A stretch of DNA of 64,000 nucleotides from Nocardia colli (GCF_008704205.1 NZ_VXLC01000018.1:186001-250000); one strand, 5' to 3'. Counted from the first letter of the stretch, positions 44,696-54,157 are shown. The notes: generated from the sequence alone by a model not told the origin. Numbers and translations are program-made.

Positions 44696-45304
44696 ATGCG
44701 TGAATCGAGGTATCGCGCGGCGCGAACCCTGTTGCTGTCCATGGATTTCCAGCTCGGACTGCTGGAACAGATGCCGCCGGACGCTTACGAGGCGGCCGTC
44801 ACGACGCGGCTGGTGCTCGCCGTCGCCCGCCGCGCCGATATTCAGGTCGGCCACGTCGTTGTCGGGTTCCGGCCCGGATATCCCGACCTGGCGCGGTGGA
44901 ACACCGCGTTCGCCGGTGTGCCCGAGTCCGGGCGGATGGTCGTCGGCGGGCCGGACGCCGCGATTCATCCCGAACTGACGCCGGTGGGTCAGGAGTTCGT
45001 CATCACCAAGAGCCGGGTCAGCGCGTTCGGCGCCACGGACCTGGATCGCATTCTGCGCAGCCGGGAGATCACCACCGTCGTGCTCGCCGGGGTCGCGACG
45101 AGCGGGGTGGTGCTGGCCACGCTGCTCGACGCCTTCGACCGGGACTACCGGGTGATCGTGCTGCGCGACTGCACCGCCGACAGCGACGTGCACGTGCACA
45201 ACGCGCTGGTCGAGCGGATCTTTCCGCGCTATGGCCAGGTGCTGTACGCCGATGAGCTCGAAGGTTTGTTTTCATCGGTAGCGACGCCAGTGGCCGTCTG
45301 CTGA
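44696..45304 (+). CDS. Isochorismatase-family protein lacking the usual Cys nucleophile
   Basis: 202 residues. The Asp in LLSMDFQ, and Lys in ITKSRVSAF, match two members of the family triad. The third position, normally Cys in GVATxxCV, reads GVATSGVVLAT, with Val. The cis-peptide and DA(x)4Y elements remain. Cysteine-independent relatives of this subfamily exist, so it may bind or hydrolyse in another way. It ends directly before the convergent nitroreductase-family gene. Confidence 0.85.
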   Translation: MRESRYRAARTLLLSMDFQLGLLEQMPPDAYEAAVTTRLVLAVARRADIQVGHVVVGFRPGYPDLARWNTAFAGVPESGRMVVGGPDAAIHPELTPVGQEFVITKSRVSAFGATDLDRILRSREITTVVLAGVATSGVVLATLLDAFDRDYRVIVLRDCTADSDVHVHNALVERIFPRYGQVLYADELEGLFSSVATPVAVC

Positions 45305-45676
45305 TCAGCGCTCGATCACATCAGCTACCAGGACCGGCACCAGGCGCGTGTAAATACTTGCGGGAAAAGGGAATTCGGTCGCCCGCGTCGCGTCGATCAC
45401 CTGCGGCGTGACCAGCTCATGGGTGCGGCGGCGGTATGTCGCCAGACCGCCGCCGGCCGCCAGAAGGTTACGTACCCAGTCGGTCCGCTCGCCGTAGAAC
45501 AAAGGGACCAGCAGTACACCGTCTCGGTAGCTGCCGAACACCGGCGTGTCGAACATGCGCCCCGAACGGCGTCCGCTGTGGTGAATCACGGTGTACGGCG
45601 GCAGCTTTCCCGCCGTCACGCGCACGATCGGATTGGTCACGACGCGGTTGAAACGAGCGATGAGGCGTCTCGGCAT
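45305..45676 (-). CDS. Deazaflavin (F420)-dependent nitroreductase-family protein
   Basis: 123 residues, the size of the DDN split-barrel family in mycobacteria and Nocardia. Motif HHSGRRSGRMFDTPV, then YGERTDWVRNLLAAGG, matches the family's F420-contacting core. It probably reduces enones or quinones with F420H2. The family is almost confined to F420-using actinobacteria, which supports the taxonomic guess. Confidence 0.9.
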   Translation of the reverse strand: MPRRLIARFNRVVTNPIVRVTAGKLPPYTVIHHSGRRSGRMFDTPVFGSYRDGVLLVPLFYGERTDWVRNLLAAGGGLATYRRRTHELVTPQVIDATRATEFPFPASIYTRLVPVLVADVIER

Positions 45677-45850
45677 GAGCGGAGCCTATGGACCGAACCA
45701 CGTACCGGCCATGACTTGATCCGCCAGTCGATTGAGCTTCCGGGTCAGCGCGCCATCCATAACGACGACTCCGCCGAGGACTCGCTGAACGCGCCGTTCT
45801 GCGAGCGGAACACCGCGACCGGATCGAACACCACGGCACGCGGTGCCGCG

Positions 45851-46534
45851 TCAGACCGGTTTGCAGATGATGGACGCGAAGCCGACGCGATTCGCGCGCA
45901 TTTTCCGGTAGACCGAGTTGCGGAAGTTGGGTCCCAGCAGGGCGAGGATGAATGCCGCCAGGGTTCCGGGGAGGCGTACCTGATTGATGAAAACGTACGG
46001 GGCATCCTCGAGTGGTCCGAGGAGCGCGATGTCGTCCACCTTGGCGTCGCGGCTGAACCAGCCCGCGACGGAGTCGAAGTACCGCAACGCGCGATCGGGG
46101 TCGTCGGCGGTGAAGTGGTTGAACAGGAAGGTGCCCGAGGGGGAGCGGTCGATGTCACCGAGGCGCCTGATGTTGCGGGCGGGCATGACGAAGTCGGCGC
46201 CCAGCTGCTGGACCTCGGGCGTAATCTGTACTGCCGCAACGGTGTCCGGTGTGGTGGTCTCGATCAGGACGATCACGTCGAAGCGCGGGCTCACCGGGGA
46301 AGGCTGGATCGCCACCGCCCGGTAGGCCCTCGCCGAGACCACCTGATCCATCGCCCGCAGCCGGCGAGTCACTTCCTGGCACCGGCGCAGCACTTGCCGG
46401 CGTCGGGAACTGCGTGGCACGAGCGGAATCCGGCGCGGCGGGTCGGCCCGGAATCCCAGGTAGAGATAGCCGTAGGCAGTTGGTTCCACGTAGGGAGGGG
46501 GTGGATTGGTATGAGTACGCGAGTCGATGGTCAT
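45851..46534 (-). CDS. Conserved hypothetical protein, 227 aa
   Basis: 227 residues without a recognised domain. The Pro-rich first ~20 residues precede an alpha/beta region, with hydrophobic strands such as FDVIVLIETTT and a Phe-rich central part (FLFNHFTADDPDRALRYFDS) that resembles dimeric alpha/beta-barrel or stress-response folds. No membrane segment. It is divergent from a TetR regulator that probably controls it. Confidence 0.75.
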   Translation of the reverse strand: MTIDSRTHTNPPPPYVEPTAYGYLYLGFRADPPRRIPLVPRSSRRRQVLRRCQEVTRRLRAMDQVVSARAYRAVAIQPSPVSPRFDVIVLIETTTPDTVAAVQITPEVQQLGADFVMPARNIRRLGDIDRSPSGTFLFNHFTADDPDRALRYFDSVAGWFSRDAKVDDIALLGPLEDAPYVFINQVRLPGTLAAFILALLGPNFRNSVYRKMRANRVGFASIICKPV

Positions 46535-46557
46535 GCGCTTCTCCTTCTCGGAGTAAA

Positions 46558-46582
46558 ATAAGCGATCGTTCGATTAATTGTA
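46558..46582. promoter_or_regulatory. Putative TetR operator
   Basis: The AT-rich segment AAGCGATCGTTCGATTAAT contains the imperfect palindrome CGATCGttCGAT. It lies between the divergent hypothetical and TetR genes, where such repressors usually bind. The symmetry is partial, so confidence is low. Confidence 0.4.
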
Positions 46583-46610
46583 TACCCGGAGAAGGAGGCG
46601 TGGAAGCCCG

Positions 46611-47303
46611 ATGACAACACCACGGCGTGGGCCGGGGCGGCCGCGAAAGACGGACGCAGGCGATACCAAGGCCGCACTGCTGAACGCCGCCCTGCAACTG
46701 TTCGCCCGCAACGGCTACGCGGGGACCTCGATCCGGTCCATCGCGCGCGAGGTCGGATTGAGCGAGAGCGTGCTCTACGCACACTTCCCCAGCAAGCAAG
46801 CGATATTCGATGCCGCGCTCGCCGCCCTCGGCCCCAAGAACCCACTCGACGCGATGAGCGACGCCGCCGCCACCCTCATCGACACCGACCCCCCGCAATA
46901 CCTGCGCGAACTCATCCGCGCCGCCCTGGACGAATGGGAGACCGACAACGCCCGGCTACTGATCAGCGTGATGGCTAGGGACGGCCTCCTGCACAGCCCC
47001 GCCCTCCGCGAAGCGCTCTCGGCCATGCGAACCCCGGTGCGCCTCCTGTTCGACCGCTGGATCACCGCCGGCCTGATCCCAGCAGACCTCGCCACCCCGG
47101 AAGACCTCGCAATGTCCTTCACCGGCCTCATCGGCCTGACCCGAATCCTGCACCTGCACGCCGACGCCACAGCCGAGGACCGCGCGAACGCCCGCGACGA
47201 CATCCGCCACCACGTCGAGACCTTCATCCGGCTGGTTTTCCGAGACAATAGAGCCGTCCACGATCACAACGCCCGGAGGATGTCCGAAAACCCTTCTGAG
47301 TAG
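46611..47303 (+). CDS. TetR-family transcriptional regulator
   Basis: 230 residues. The N-terminal HTH reads AALQLFARNGYAGTSIRSIAREVGLSESVLYAHF, here split by eye, typical of TetR. The C-terminal ligand domain is helical. ATG 46611 is chosen; AGGAGG lies ~13 nt upstream. It probably represses the divergent 227-aa gene and itself. Confidence 0.92.
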   Translation: MTTPRRGPGRPRKTDAGDTKAALLNAALQLFARNGYAGTSIRSIAREVGLSESVLYAHFPSKQAIFDAALAALGPKNPLDAMSDAAATLIDTDPPQYLRELIRAALDEWETDNARLLISVMARDGLLHSPALREALSAMRTPVRLLFDRWITAGLIPADLATPEDLAMSFTGLIGLTRILHLHADATAEDRANARDDIRHHVETFIRLVFRDNRAVHDHNARRMSENPSE

Positions 47304-47424
47304 CGCGGATTCGAGAGCGCGAGCGAAACCTGCTTGTTAGGATCGCGGGGTGTATAGACCGTGGGGGGTTTCGCACGTTGATGGCGGCGGTTGTCGCGTG
47401 TCGTACTGCTGAGGGATCGACGCG

Positions 47425-48264
47425 ATGATTGTGGTCAGGAGTGGGGAGGAGCTTCGGCGTGCGCTGGAGGAGGCGCGGGGGCGGGGGAGGAGTGTCGGGT
47501 ATGTGCCGACCATGGGGGCGCTGCATGACGGGCATCTGGCGTTGGTGCGGGCGGCCAGGGGGCTCGATGACGTGGTGGTGGCCTCGGTTTTCGTGAATCC
47601 GCTGCAGTTCGGGGCGGATGAGGACTTCGAGACGTATCCGCGGGACGAGGAGCGGGATCTGGGACTTCTGGAGAAGGCGGAGGCGGATATTGCCTGGTTG
47701 CCTTCGGCGGAGGAACTGTTTCCGGCGGGGTTCGGGCTGACGATCGCGGTGCCGCGGCTGTCGAATGTGCTGTGCGGGGTGGGGCGGCCTACGCATTTCG
47801 CGGGGGTCACCACGGAGCTGGGGAAGATCTTGATCTTCCTGGCGCCTACCGCGGTTTATTTGGGGGAGAAGGACTTTCAGCAGTTGGTGGTGATGCGGGC
47901 GCTGGTCCGGGATCTGGGATTGCCGATGGCGGTGCGGGCGGTGCCGACGGTGCGGGAGCCGGACGGGCTGGCGCTTTCGTCCAGGAATGTCTATCTGACG
48001 GTTGATCAGCGGCCGGTCGCCGCGTCGATCTTCCGGATCCTGTCGGAGCTCACGACGCAACTGCGGGGCGAGCGAGCGTCGGTCGACGCGGTGCTCGCCG
48101 AGGGACGTCAGGCGTTAACGCGAGCGGGTGTGCAGCGGATCGAATATTTAGAGCTGGTGGACCGCGAGACGCTCGACCCGGTTCGTGCGGCCGAACCCGG
48201 TAACCGTCTCGTGGTCGCCGTGTGGGTTGGGAGTACACGCCTGATCGACAACATGGAGGTTTAG
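47425..48264 (+). CDS. panC: Pantothenate synthetase
   Basis: 279 residues. The nucleotidyl-transferase HIGH-type motif is MGALHDGHL at ~30-38. EKDFQQL and the KMSKS-equivalent loop DGLALSSRNVYL are also present. The enzyme joins pantoate and beta-alanine through pantoyl adenylate. In this bacterial group panC usually lies with panB or panD and folate genes; here it stands alone ahead of phosphonate cluster B. It may be the normal gene, an extra copy, or a ligase recruited to make another amide. Codons are unusually G-rich in the first half relative to its C-rich neighbours. Confidence 0.94.
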   Translation: MIVVRSGEELRRALEEARGRGRSVGYVPTMGALHDGHLALVRAARGLDDVVVASVFVNPLQFGADEDFETYPRDEERDLGLLEKAEADIAWLPSAEELFPAGFGLTIAVPRLSNVLCGVGRPTHFAGVTTELGKILIFLAPTAVYLGEKDFQQLVVMRALVRDLGLPMAVRAVPTVREPDGLALSSRNVYLTVDQRPVAASIFRILSELTTQLRGERASVDAVLAEGRQALTRAGVQRIEYLELVDRETLDPVRAAEPGNRLVVAVWVGSTRLIDNMEV

Positions 48265-48312
48265 CCCGCGGCTGGGGGCAGCGGGATGCACTGGGGGGCG
48301 CGGGAGACGACG

Positions 48313-49440
48313 ATGGACATGATTACCGAGCTGCTGAAGGCCGTGTCGGCCGACGTGGAAGCGCGCCGGATACCGGGCGTGGTGGTTGCGGTTACGGAGA
48401 ACGGGTCGCTGATCGATCTGCAAGCGATCGGTGACCTCGACGCGAGCGGCGAGCGTCCGATGCCGGCCGACGCCATCTTCCGGATCTATTCCATGACAAA
48501 GGTCTTCACCGCGCTGGCGACGCTCACGATGGTGGCGGAGGATCGGCTCCGATTGGACGACCCGGTCGCCGAATGGCTGCCCTGCTTCGCGGACACGAGC
48601 GTGCACGACGGCACGGTGCGACCGCCGAGCCGTCCGCTGACGGTCCGGGACCTGATGCGCCAGACCGCGGGCATCGGCGGCGGCTACCACTCCTCGGAGA
48701 ACATCAAGCCGTACTACGCGGCAGCGAAGGTCCAGAAGTACGAACACCGCACCGGCACATACACACTGGATGATGCCGTGCGGAACCTCGCCCGGCAGCC
48801 CCTCGCCGCCGACCCCGGAACCGTCTGGGAATACGGCATGTCCATGGACGTCCTCGGCCGCATCCTCGAAATCGCGGACAACCGCCCCCTGGACGCGATC
48901 ATCGATCAGCGAGTCTGCCGCCCACTCGGCTTGCGCGACACCGGATTCAGCGTCCAAGCACCGGACCGCGTCGCCGAACCGCTCGCCGAAGGAACACCGA
49001 ACGGGCTTGTGGCACACCAGAAAACCCCGGCCTGGCTCTCGGCTGGTTCCGGCGCCTATTCAACCGTCGGCGACTTCGCCGAGCTGCTCTGCGCCATCAC
49101 CCCCGACCGTGACGGCCACCTGTCGATCCCAGCTTTGGGACCGATCACCAAGGAACTCTTCATCGATCAGATCGGCCCGCTGGCCGGCACCGGCCCGGAC
49201 TACATCCCGGGCAAGGGCTACGGCTTCTCCTACGGCCTGCACGTCCCGAGCAGCGACCCGACCTGGGCGGCCCTGGACCCGAACGCACGCACCGTCGGCT
49301 GGCTCGGCCGCGCCGCAACCAGTTTCGTCTACCACGTCCCCAGCGGCGTCGGCGCGGTCCTGATGACGCAGCGCTACGGCCGGGCGGTCCACTACCGCGA
49401 TCTGGTCCGCTCGATCGTGGAGAGACAGTCATGGAGATAA
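48313..49440 (+). CDS. Serine hydrolase, class C beta-lactamase/esterase family
   Basis: About 375 residues. The SxxK active-site motif is IYSMTKVFT near residue 58. The tyrosine loop is probably YGMSMDVLG, where Asn is replaced. There is no signal peptide, so a cytosolic esterase, transesterase or peptidase role is more likely than a periplasmic beta-lactamase. It overlaps the ABC ATPase gene by 10 nt and thus opens the plus-strand operon of cluster B. It may tailor or release the product. ATG 48313 follows GGGAG. Confidence 0.9.
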   Translation: MDMITELLKAVSADVEARRIPGVVVAVTENGSLIDLQAIGDLDASGERPMPADAIFRIYSMTKVFTALATLTMVAEDRLRLDDPVAEWLPCFADTSVHDGTVRPPSRPLTVRDLMRQTAGIGGGYHSSENIKPYYAAAKVQKYEHRTGTYTLDDAVRNLARQPLAADPGTVWEYGMSMDVLGRILEIADNRPLDAIIDQRVCRPLGLRDTGFSVQAPDRVAEPLAEGTPNGLVAHQKTPAWLSAGSGAYSTVGDFAELLCAITPDRDGHLSIPALGPITKELFIDQIGPLAGTGPDYIPGKGYGFSYGLHVPSSDPTWAALDPNARTVGWLGRAATSFVYHVPSGVGAVLMTQRYGRAVHYRDLVRSIVERQSWR

Positions 49441-50378
49441 CCGACGAACCGGTCGTCTCGGTGGACGGACTGTGCAAGCGATACGGCTCGGTCCGCGCCC
49501 TGAACGAGATGAGCCTGGCGATCGGCCGCGGCGAGATCTTCGGCCTCCTCGGCCGCAACGGCGCCGGCAAATCCACGGCGCTGGACATCATTTGCGGACT
49601 GGTCAAACCGACCGCGGGCCGGGTCCAGGTATTCGGCACCGACGTGCGCAAGCACGGCCGGAAGGTCCGCCGCCACATCGGCTATGTCCCGCAGGACAAT
49701 ACGGTCTACCTGGCCATGACGGTCTGGCAGAACCTCCGCTTCTCCGCGGTCATCCGCGGCCTGTCCCACGCCACCGCGCAACACAGAGCGGCGGAGGTGA
49801 TGGAACGGCTGGGCCTCAGCCAGATCGCCGACCGGGGCGGCGCGCAGCTGTCCGGCGGCGAGCGCCGCCGGCTCTCGATCGGCATGGGCATCGTCCATTC
49901 ACCACCGCTGATGGTCCTCGACGAACCGAGCACGGGTGTCGACATCGATTCCCGCCACGCCATCCACAACCTGCTCCGGGAGATGCGCGGCGAGGGCTCG
50001 ACGATCCTGTACACCACCCACCATCTGGAAGAAGCCGAAATCCTTTGCGACCGAATAGGTGTGCTCGATTCCGGCTCGATCATCGTCACCGCCGACGTGA
50101 AAAGCTTTGTCGCCGAATACGGCAACCCCTACTGCGAGATCGTCAGCGACGAGACCTCGGCGGTGCTGACACTGCTGCGCGACGCGCTACCGGACACCGG
50201 AATAACAGTGCACGGCAGGCGCATCAGGGTGGCCGCGCACGAAGTGGAGATTCTCCCCGCCGTGGTGCGGGTCCTCGACGAGAGCCACGTCCCGATCAAG
50301 GACGTGCGCTTGGTCCCGATCTCCCTGGAAAACGCGTTCCTGCACGCCATCGAGCAGCCCGGATCGGCGACATCATGA
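49431..50378 (+). CDS. ABC transporter ATP-binding protein
   Basis: 315 residues of the DrrA/NodI-type exporters. Walker A is GRNGAGKST, the signature LSGGERRRLS, and Walker B LMVLDEP. A C-terminal extension of ~90 residues is typical of drug-export ATPases. The next gene, overlapping by 4 nt, encodes the permease. The pair probably exports the cluster B product. Confidence 0.95.
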   Translation: MEITDEPVVSVDGLCKRYGSVRALNEMSLAIGRGEIFGLLGRNGAGKSTALDIICGLVKPTAGRVQVFGTDVRKHGRKVRRHIGYVPQDNTVYLAMTVWQNLRFSAVIRGLSHATAQHRAAEVMERLGLSQIADRGGAQLSGGERRRLSIGMGIVHSPPLMVLDEPSTGVDIDSRHAIHNLLREMRGEGSTILYTTHHLEEAEILCDRIGVLDSGSIIVTADVKSFVAEYGNPYCEIVSDETSAVLTLLRDALPDTGITVHGRRIRVAAHEVEILPAVVRVLDESHVPIKDVRLVPISLENAFLHAIEQPGSATS

Positions 50379-51127
50379 CGATCACCTGGGCCTTCGCCCG
50401 AAAAGAGCTGGCCACCTGGCGTCAGGACCCCACCCTGTTCGTCTTCCTCTTCGCCGCACCGTTGCTGATGCAGGCCCTGCTGAGCGACGCCTTCTCCGGT
50501 ATCACCGGCAGCGCGGGTGCGAACCAGACGGTCCCCGGCTTCACCATCATGTTCGGCTTCTACGTCATGATGTTCATGGGCACCTCGCATTACCGCGAAC
50601 ATGCCTCGGGCGCATGGAGTTTGGTGCGTACCAGCGGCCTGTCCCGCGGCATGATGGCGATCCAGCTCGCGATCCCGTACTTCGTTCTCTCCGCGGTGCA
50701 GATGGCGCTGTTGATCGTCACCGGACGGTTCCTGTTCGGCGGCACGATCAACGGATCGCTGCTCGCACTGACCGTGCTGATTCTGGCCATCGCCTGGACC
50801 GCCATTTCCCTCGGCCTGGTACTGGTCTCGCTCACCCGCAACGTCTCCGCCATGCAAAACCTGTGCCAGCTGGTGGTTCTCGGCATGGGCGCGGTCGGCG
50901 GCGCCGTCGTGCCGGTCCGCCTGATGCCGGCCTGGGACCGCCCGCTCGCCCCGCTGACCCCGCAGTACTGGGCGGTCGACGGGATGAAGCGGGTGCTGGC
51001 GGACAACGGCGGGTTGTCGAGCATCGTGCCGAACATCCTCGTGCTGACCGGTTGGGCCTGCGTCCTTTCGGTCATCGCGACCTTCGCCTTCGACCCGGGT
51101 ACGCAGCGTCGCGTCGCCATTCGCTGA
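50375..51127 (+). CDS. ABC transporter permease (ABC-2 type)
   Basis: 250 residues with six membrane segments and an N-terminal cytoplasmic WAFARKELATWRQDPTLF stretch typical of ABC-2 (DrrB-like) permeases. ATG overlaps the ATPase stop (ATGA). The partner of the preceding ATPase. Confidence 0.93.
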   Translation: MTITWAFARKELATWRQDPTLFVFLFAAPLLMQALLSDAFSGITGSAGANQTVPGFTIMFGFYVMMFMGTSHYREHASGAWSLVRTSGLSRGMMAIQLAIPYFVLSAVQMALLIVTGRFLFGGTINGSLLALTVLILAIAWTAISLGLVLVSLTRNVSAMQNLCQLVVLGMGAVGGAVVPVRLMPAWDRPLAPLTPQYWAVDGMKRVLADNGGLSSIVPNILVLTGWACVLSVIATFAFDPGTQRRVAIR

Positions 51128-51173
51128 GGTCGGAATCGAGTAGTACCAAGGTAATTCGGGAGGTGTCTCGCCA

Positions 51174-52493
51174 ATGGCAGAGTCAAAGGGGCGGGTAATA
51201 CAGTCATGGTCGCGGCAGGGGGTACAACCGCCACCGCGGATCGTCGGCGGCGACGGCTGCCGATTCTTCGACGCCGCGGGACACTCCTATCTCGACTTCG
51301 GTTCCCAGCTGGTCAACGCCAACCTGGGACACAGCCGCACCGAGGTGCAGGAGGCGGTGCAGAAGCAGGTGGCCAGCATGGCGACCCTCGGCCGCCCGTG
51401 GGATATCGAGATCGTCGAGGAACTGGCGGACCGGCTCGCCGAAGTCACGCCGGGCGACCTCAACTCGTTCTTCTTCGCGTGCAGCGGAACCGAGGCGAAC
51501 GAGGCCGCGATCCGGCTGGCTCGCGCCTACACCGGCCGGAGCAAGGTCATCGCGCGTTACCGCTCGTACCACGGCAGCACGGCGGGCGCGCTCACCCTGA
51601 CCGGCGAACCACGCCGCTGGGTGGGCGAGCCGGGCCTGCCGGGCGTGGTCCGCATGCTGGACCCCTACACATACCGTTGTCCCGCAGGGCATCCCACGCC
51701 GTGCCCGGTGTGCACGGGCGCACCGCATCTGCGTGAGCTGCTCCAGTACGAAGGCGCCGAGAACGTCGCGGCGGTGATCATCGAGCCGATCACCGGCATC
51801 AACGGCGTGATCGTCCCGCCCGACGGATATCTCGAGGCGATCCGCGAGGTGTGCACCGAGCACGGAATCCTGCTGATCTTCGACGAGGTGATGACCGGAT
51901 TCGGCCGCACCGGAAGCTGGTTCGCCTGCGACCGGTGGAACGTGGTTCCCGACATCATCACGTGCGCAAAGGGTCTCACCGCCGGCTACGTGCCGCTGGC
52001 CGCGGTCGCCGTGAGCGACCGGCTCTCCGGCTGGCTCCAGGACTCGGTCTTCCCCTACGGCCTGACCCACAGCGCCCATCCGGTCGGCTGCGCGGCGGCC
52101 GTGGCGGTGCTGGGCGTCTATCAGAAAGAACGGCTGATCGAACGCTCGAACCGGCTGGGCCCACTGATCGAAACGGAGCTGCGCAAGCTGGCCGAACGGC
52201 ATCCGTCGATCGGCGATATCCGCGGCAGCGGTTGTTTCTGGGGCATCGAACTGGTCGTCGACCGCGAAACCAAGGAACCGCTGGTCCCGTACAACCCCGA
52301 TGCCGCTGCCGCCGAACCGATGTCGAGGCTGACGGCCGCGGCCTTCCGCAAGGGCCTGTACCTGCTCACCCACTGGAACATCATCCTGATCTGCCCGCCG
52401 CTGATCATCGAGGAGGCGGAAATCCACGAGGGGATGGCCCTGCTCGACGAAACCCTGTCCATCGCCGACGAATACGTCCGCACCGAGGGATGA
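51174..52493 (+). CDS. Class III PLP aminotransferase
   Basis: 439 residues. The PLP lysine is in ITCAKGLTAGYVPL, the cofactor Asp in LLIFDEVMTGFGRTG, and the aromatic-rich loop SYHGST is typical. The family includes omega-amino acid:pyruvate aminotransferases. In cluster B the interesting possibility is amination of phosphonoformaldehyde to aminomethylphosphonate, or of phosphonoacetaldehyde to 2-aminoethylphosphonate. The gene follows the exporter by 46 nt and has GGGAGGTG upstream. Confidence 0.92.
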   Translation: MAESKGRVIQSWSRQGVQPPPRIVGGDGCRFFDAAGHSYLDFGSQLVNANLGHSRTEVQEAVQKQVASMATLGRPWDIEIVEELADRLAEVTPGDLNSFFFACSGTEANEAAIRLARAYTGRSKVIARYRSYHGSTAGALTLTGEPRRWVGEPGLPGVVRMLDPYTYRCPAGHPTPCPVCTGAPHLRELLQYEGAENVAAVIIEPITGINGVIVPPDGYLEAIREVCTEHGILLIFDEVMTGFGRTGSWFACDRWNVVPDIITCAKGLTAGYVPLAAVAVSDRLSGWLQDSVFPYGLTHSAHPVGCAAAVAVLGVYQKERLIERSNRLGPLIETELRKLAERHPSIGDIRGSGCFWGIELVVDRETKEPLVPYNPDAAAAEPMSRLTAAAFRKGLYLLTHWNIILICPPLIIEEAEIHEGMALLDETLSIADEYVRTEG

Positions 52494-52497
52494 CCGC

Positions 52498-53916
52498 ATG
52501 ACCGTCTCGATCTGTGCTCTGATCGCGCGCACGGCAGCCGAGCGGCCGCGGGAATGCGCCGTCACGGTGCGCGGCTTCACCGCCGGCGAGGAGATCACCT
52601 GGCACGACCTCGTGATCAAGTCACGCGAGCAAGCGGAAGCCTATCGGCGCAACGGTTTACGCCCGGGTGACCTGGCCGCGGTCGCCTTGCCGCCCGGAAT
52701 CGGCCACGTCATCGCGACGCTCGCGCTGTGGGAGGTCGGCGCCGCCGTCCTCCCGGTGGACCACCGCTGGTCGGAGGACGTGAAATCCGGCATCGTCGAA
52801 CGCTATTCCCGCGGCTGGGTGGTCGAGGGAAACGACCTGGCCCTGATCGCTGCACACGACATGAACGTCCCCACCGAACTACCGCCGGACGGAATCCCGA
52901 GATCGATTTCGCTGTCCGGCGGAACCACCGGTGTGGCCAAACTCATCATCCGGAACCGCCCCTGGGAGTACGCGGACTCCGGACCACTCAGCAGCAAGGA
53001 GAAGGAACGGGGAATGGCCTACGGCCAGACCCAGATCATCGGACTTCCGCTCTACCACGCGGGTTTCGGCGCGCTCTATCACGGTCTCGCGCTGGGCCAC
53101 CGCATCGTCATCCCCGGCAACGCCTCACCCAAGTTGTTCCTCGATCTGCTCGAATCCGAACGGGTAGCGGTACTTCGGACCGTGCCCGCCCAGATGAGCA
53201 CGCTCATCGAAGCGAGTCGCATGAACAGGCAGCCGTTCTCGTCGCTGCGGCTGGTCGTGCACACCGCGGCGCGATGTCCGGAATCGGTGAAACGCCGGTG
53301 GCTGGAACTGATCGAACCATCCAGGGTGTACGAGGAATACGGCAGCGTCGAACGGATCGGCGTGCTCAGCATCCGCGGCGACGAATGGCTGCGACATCCC
53401 GGATCCGTCGGCCGTCCGATCCATTGTTCGGTGCGAATCCTGGACGACTTCCTTCAGGAGGTCCCGGTCGGGCAGACCGGCGAGCTGTTCATGACCGACG
53501 ACAACGCCACCCAGCCGGCCTACATCGGCTCCGGGCCGAAACTGGACGAAGTAGACGGGCATTTCAGCGTCGGCGACCTCGCCTCGATGGACGCCGAGGG
53601 CTACGTCACGCTGGTGAGCCGCAAGGACGACGCCATCAACGTCGGCGGCGTCAAGGTCTTCCCCCGCGACATCGAACGGGTCCTGGACCACCATCCCGCC
53701 GTCCGCGACGTCCGCGTTCGCGCCATGCCCGACCCCGCGCTGGGCGAGGTAGTGCATGCCGCGGTCAGCCTGAACAGCGGTGACCCGGAACAGATCTCCG
53801 CCGAGCTGTGGCGCAGCTGCCGCGAGCAACTGACCAGAGCTCAGACACCGCGAGCGATCGAGATCGTCGCCGACGTGCGCCGGACCGCCGCCGGCAAGCT
53901 GCGCCGAGCAGACTAG
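52498..53916 (+). CDS. Stand-alone ANL adenylation enzyme
   Basis: 472 residues. Core motifs are SLSGGTTGVAKL (AMP loop), EEYGSVER, FSVGD, and the C-terminal Lys in RTAAGKLRR. It is shorter than typical NRPS A-domains but has the complete C-terminal lid. It starts 4 nt after the aminotransferase stop. The next gene is a carrier protein, so it probably loads an amino or aryl acid onto the carrier's phosphopantetheine thiol. The substrate cannot be predicted reliably from sequence by eye. Confidence 0.93.
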   Translation: MTVSICALIARTAAERPRECAVTVRGFTAGEEITWHDLVIKSREQAEAYRRNGLRPGDLAAVALPPGIGHVIATLALWEVGAAVLPVDHRWSEDVKSGIVERYSRGWVVEGNDLALIAAHDMNVPTELPPDGIPRSISLSGGTTGVAKLIIRNRPWEYADSGPLSSKEKERGMAYGQTQIIGLPLYHAGFGALYHGLALGHRIVIPGNASPKLFLDLLESERVAVLRTVPAQMSTLIEASRMNRQPFSSLRLVVHTAARCPESVKRRWLELIEPSRVYEEYGSVERIGVLSIRGDEWLRHPGSVGRPIHCSVRILDDFLQEVPVGQTGELFMTDDNATQPAYIGSGPKLDEVDGHFSVGDLASMDAEGYVTLVSRKDDAINVGGVKVFPRDIERVLDHHPAVRDVRVRAMPDPALGEVVHAAVSLNSGDPEQISAELWRSCREQLTRAQTPRAIEIVADVRRTAAGKLRRAD

Positions 53917-53926
53917 GAGAGCGATT

Positions 53927-54157
53927 GTGCAGGAACGTATCTGGGGCATCGTGGGGCAGGTATGCGGCGCGGGATATACCGAACCGGCCGCGAACTTCTA
54001 CGAGCTGGGCGGCGACTCCCTGCTCGCCGGCGAGCTGATGTCCGCACTACGGAAGGAATTCGGCGTAGAGGTCCCGATGAACCTCTTGTTCGAGGCGCCC
54101 GACATGGGCACGTTCGTGAACGACGCGGTCCTGCTGGTCGATTCGCCGCGGGCCTAG
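53927..54157 (+). CDS. Phosphopantetheine carrier protein
   Basis: 76 residues with the attachment-serine motif FYELGGDSLLAGELM, characteristic of peptidyl/acyl carriers. It starts from GTG 53927 with AGGAGA 6 nt upstream. It is the partner of the preceding adenylation enzyme. The 3' end overlaps the convergent SDR by 4 nt, so the plus-strand operon ends here. No condensation or thioesterase domain is seen, so transfer from the carrier must use another enzyme, perhaps the serine hydrolase. Confidence 0.94.
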   Translation: MQERIWGIVGQVCGAGYTEPAANFYELGGDSLLAGELMSALRKEFGVEVPMNLLFEAPDMGTFVNDAVLLVDSPRA

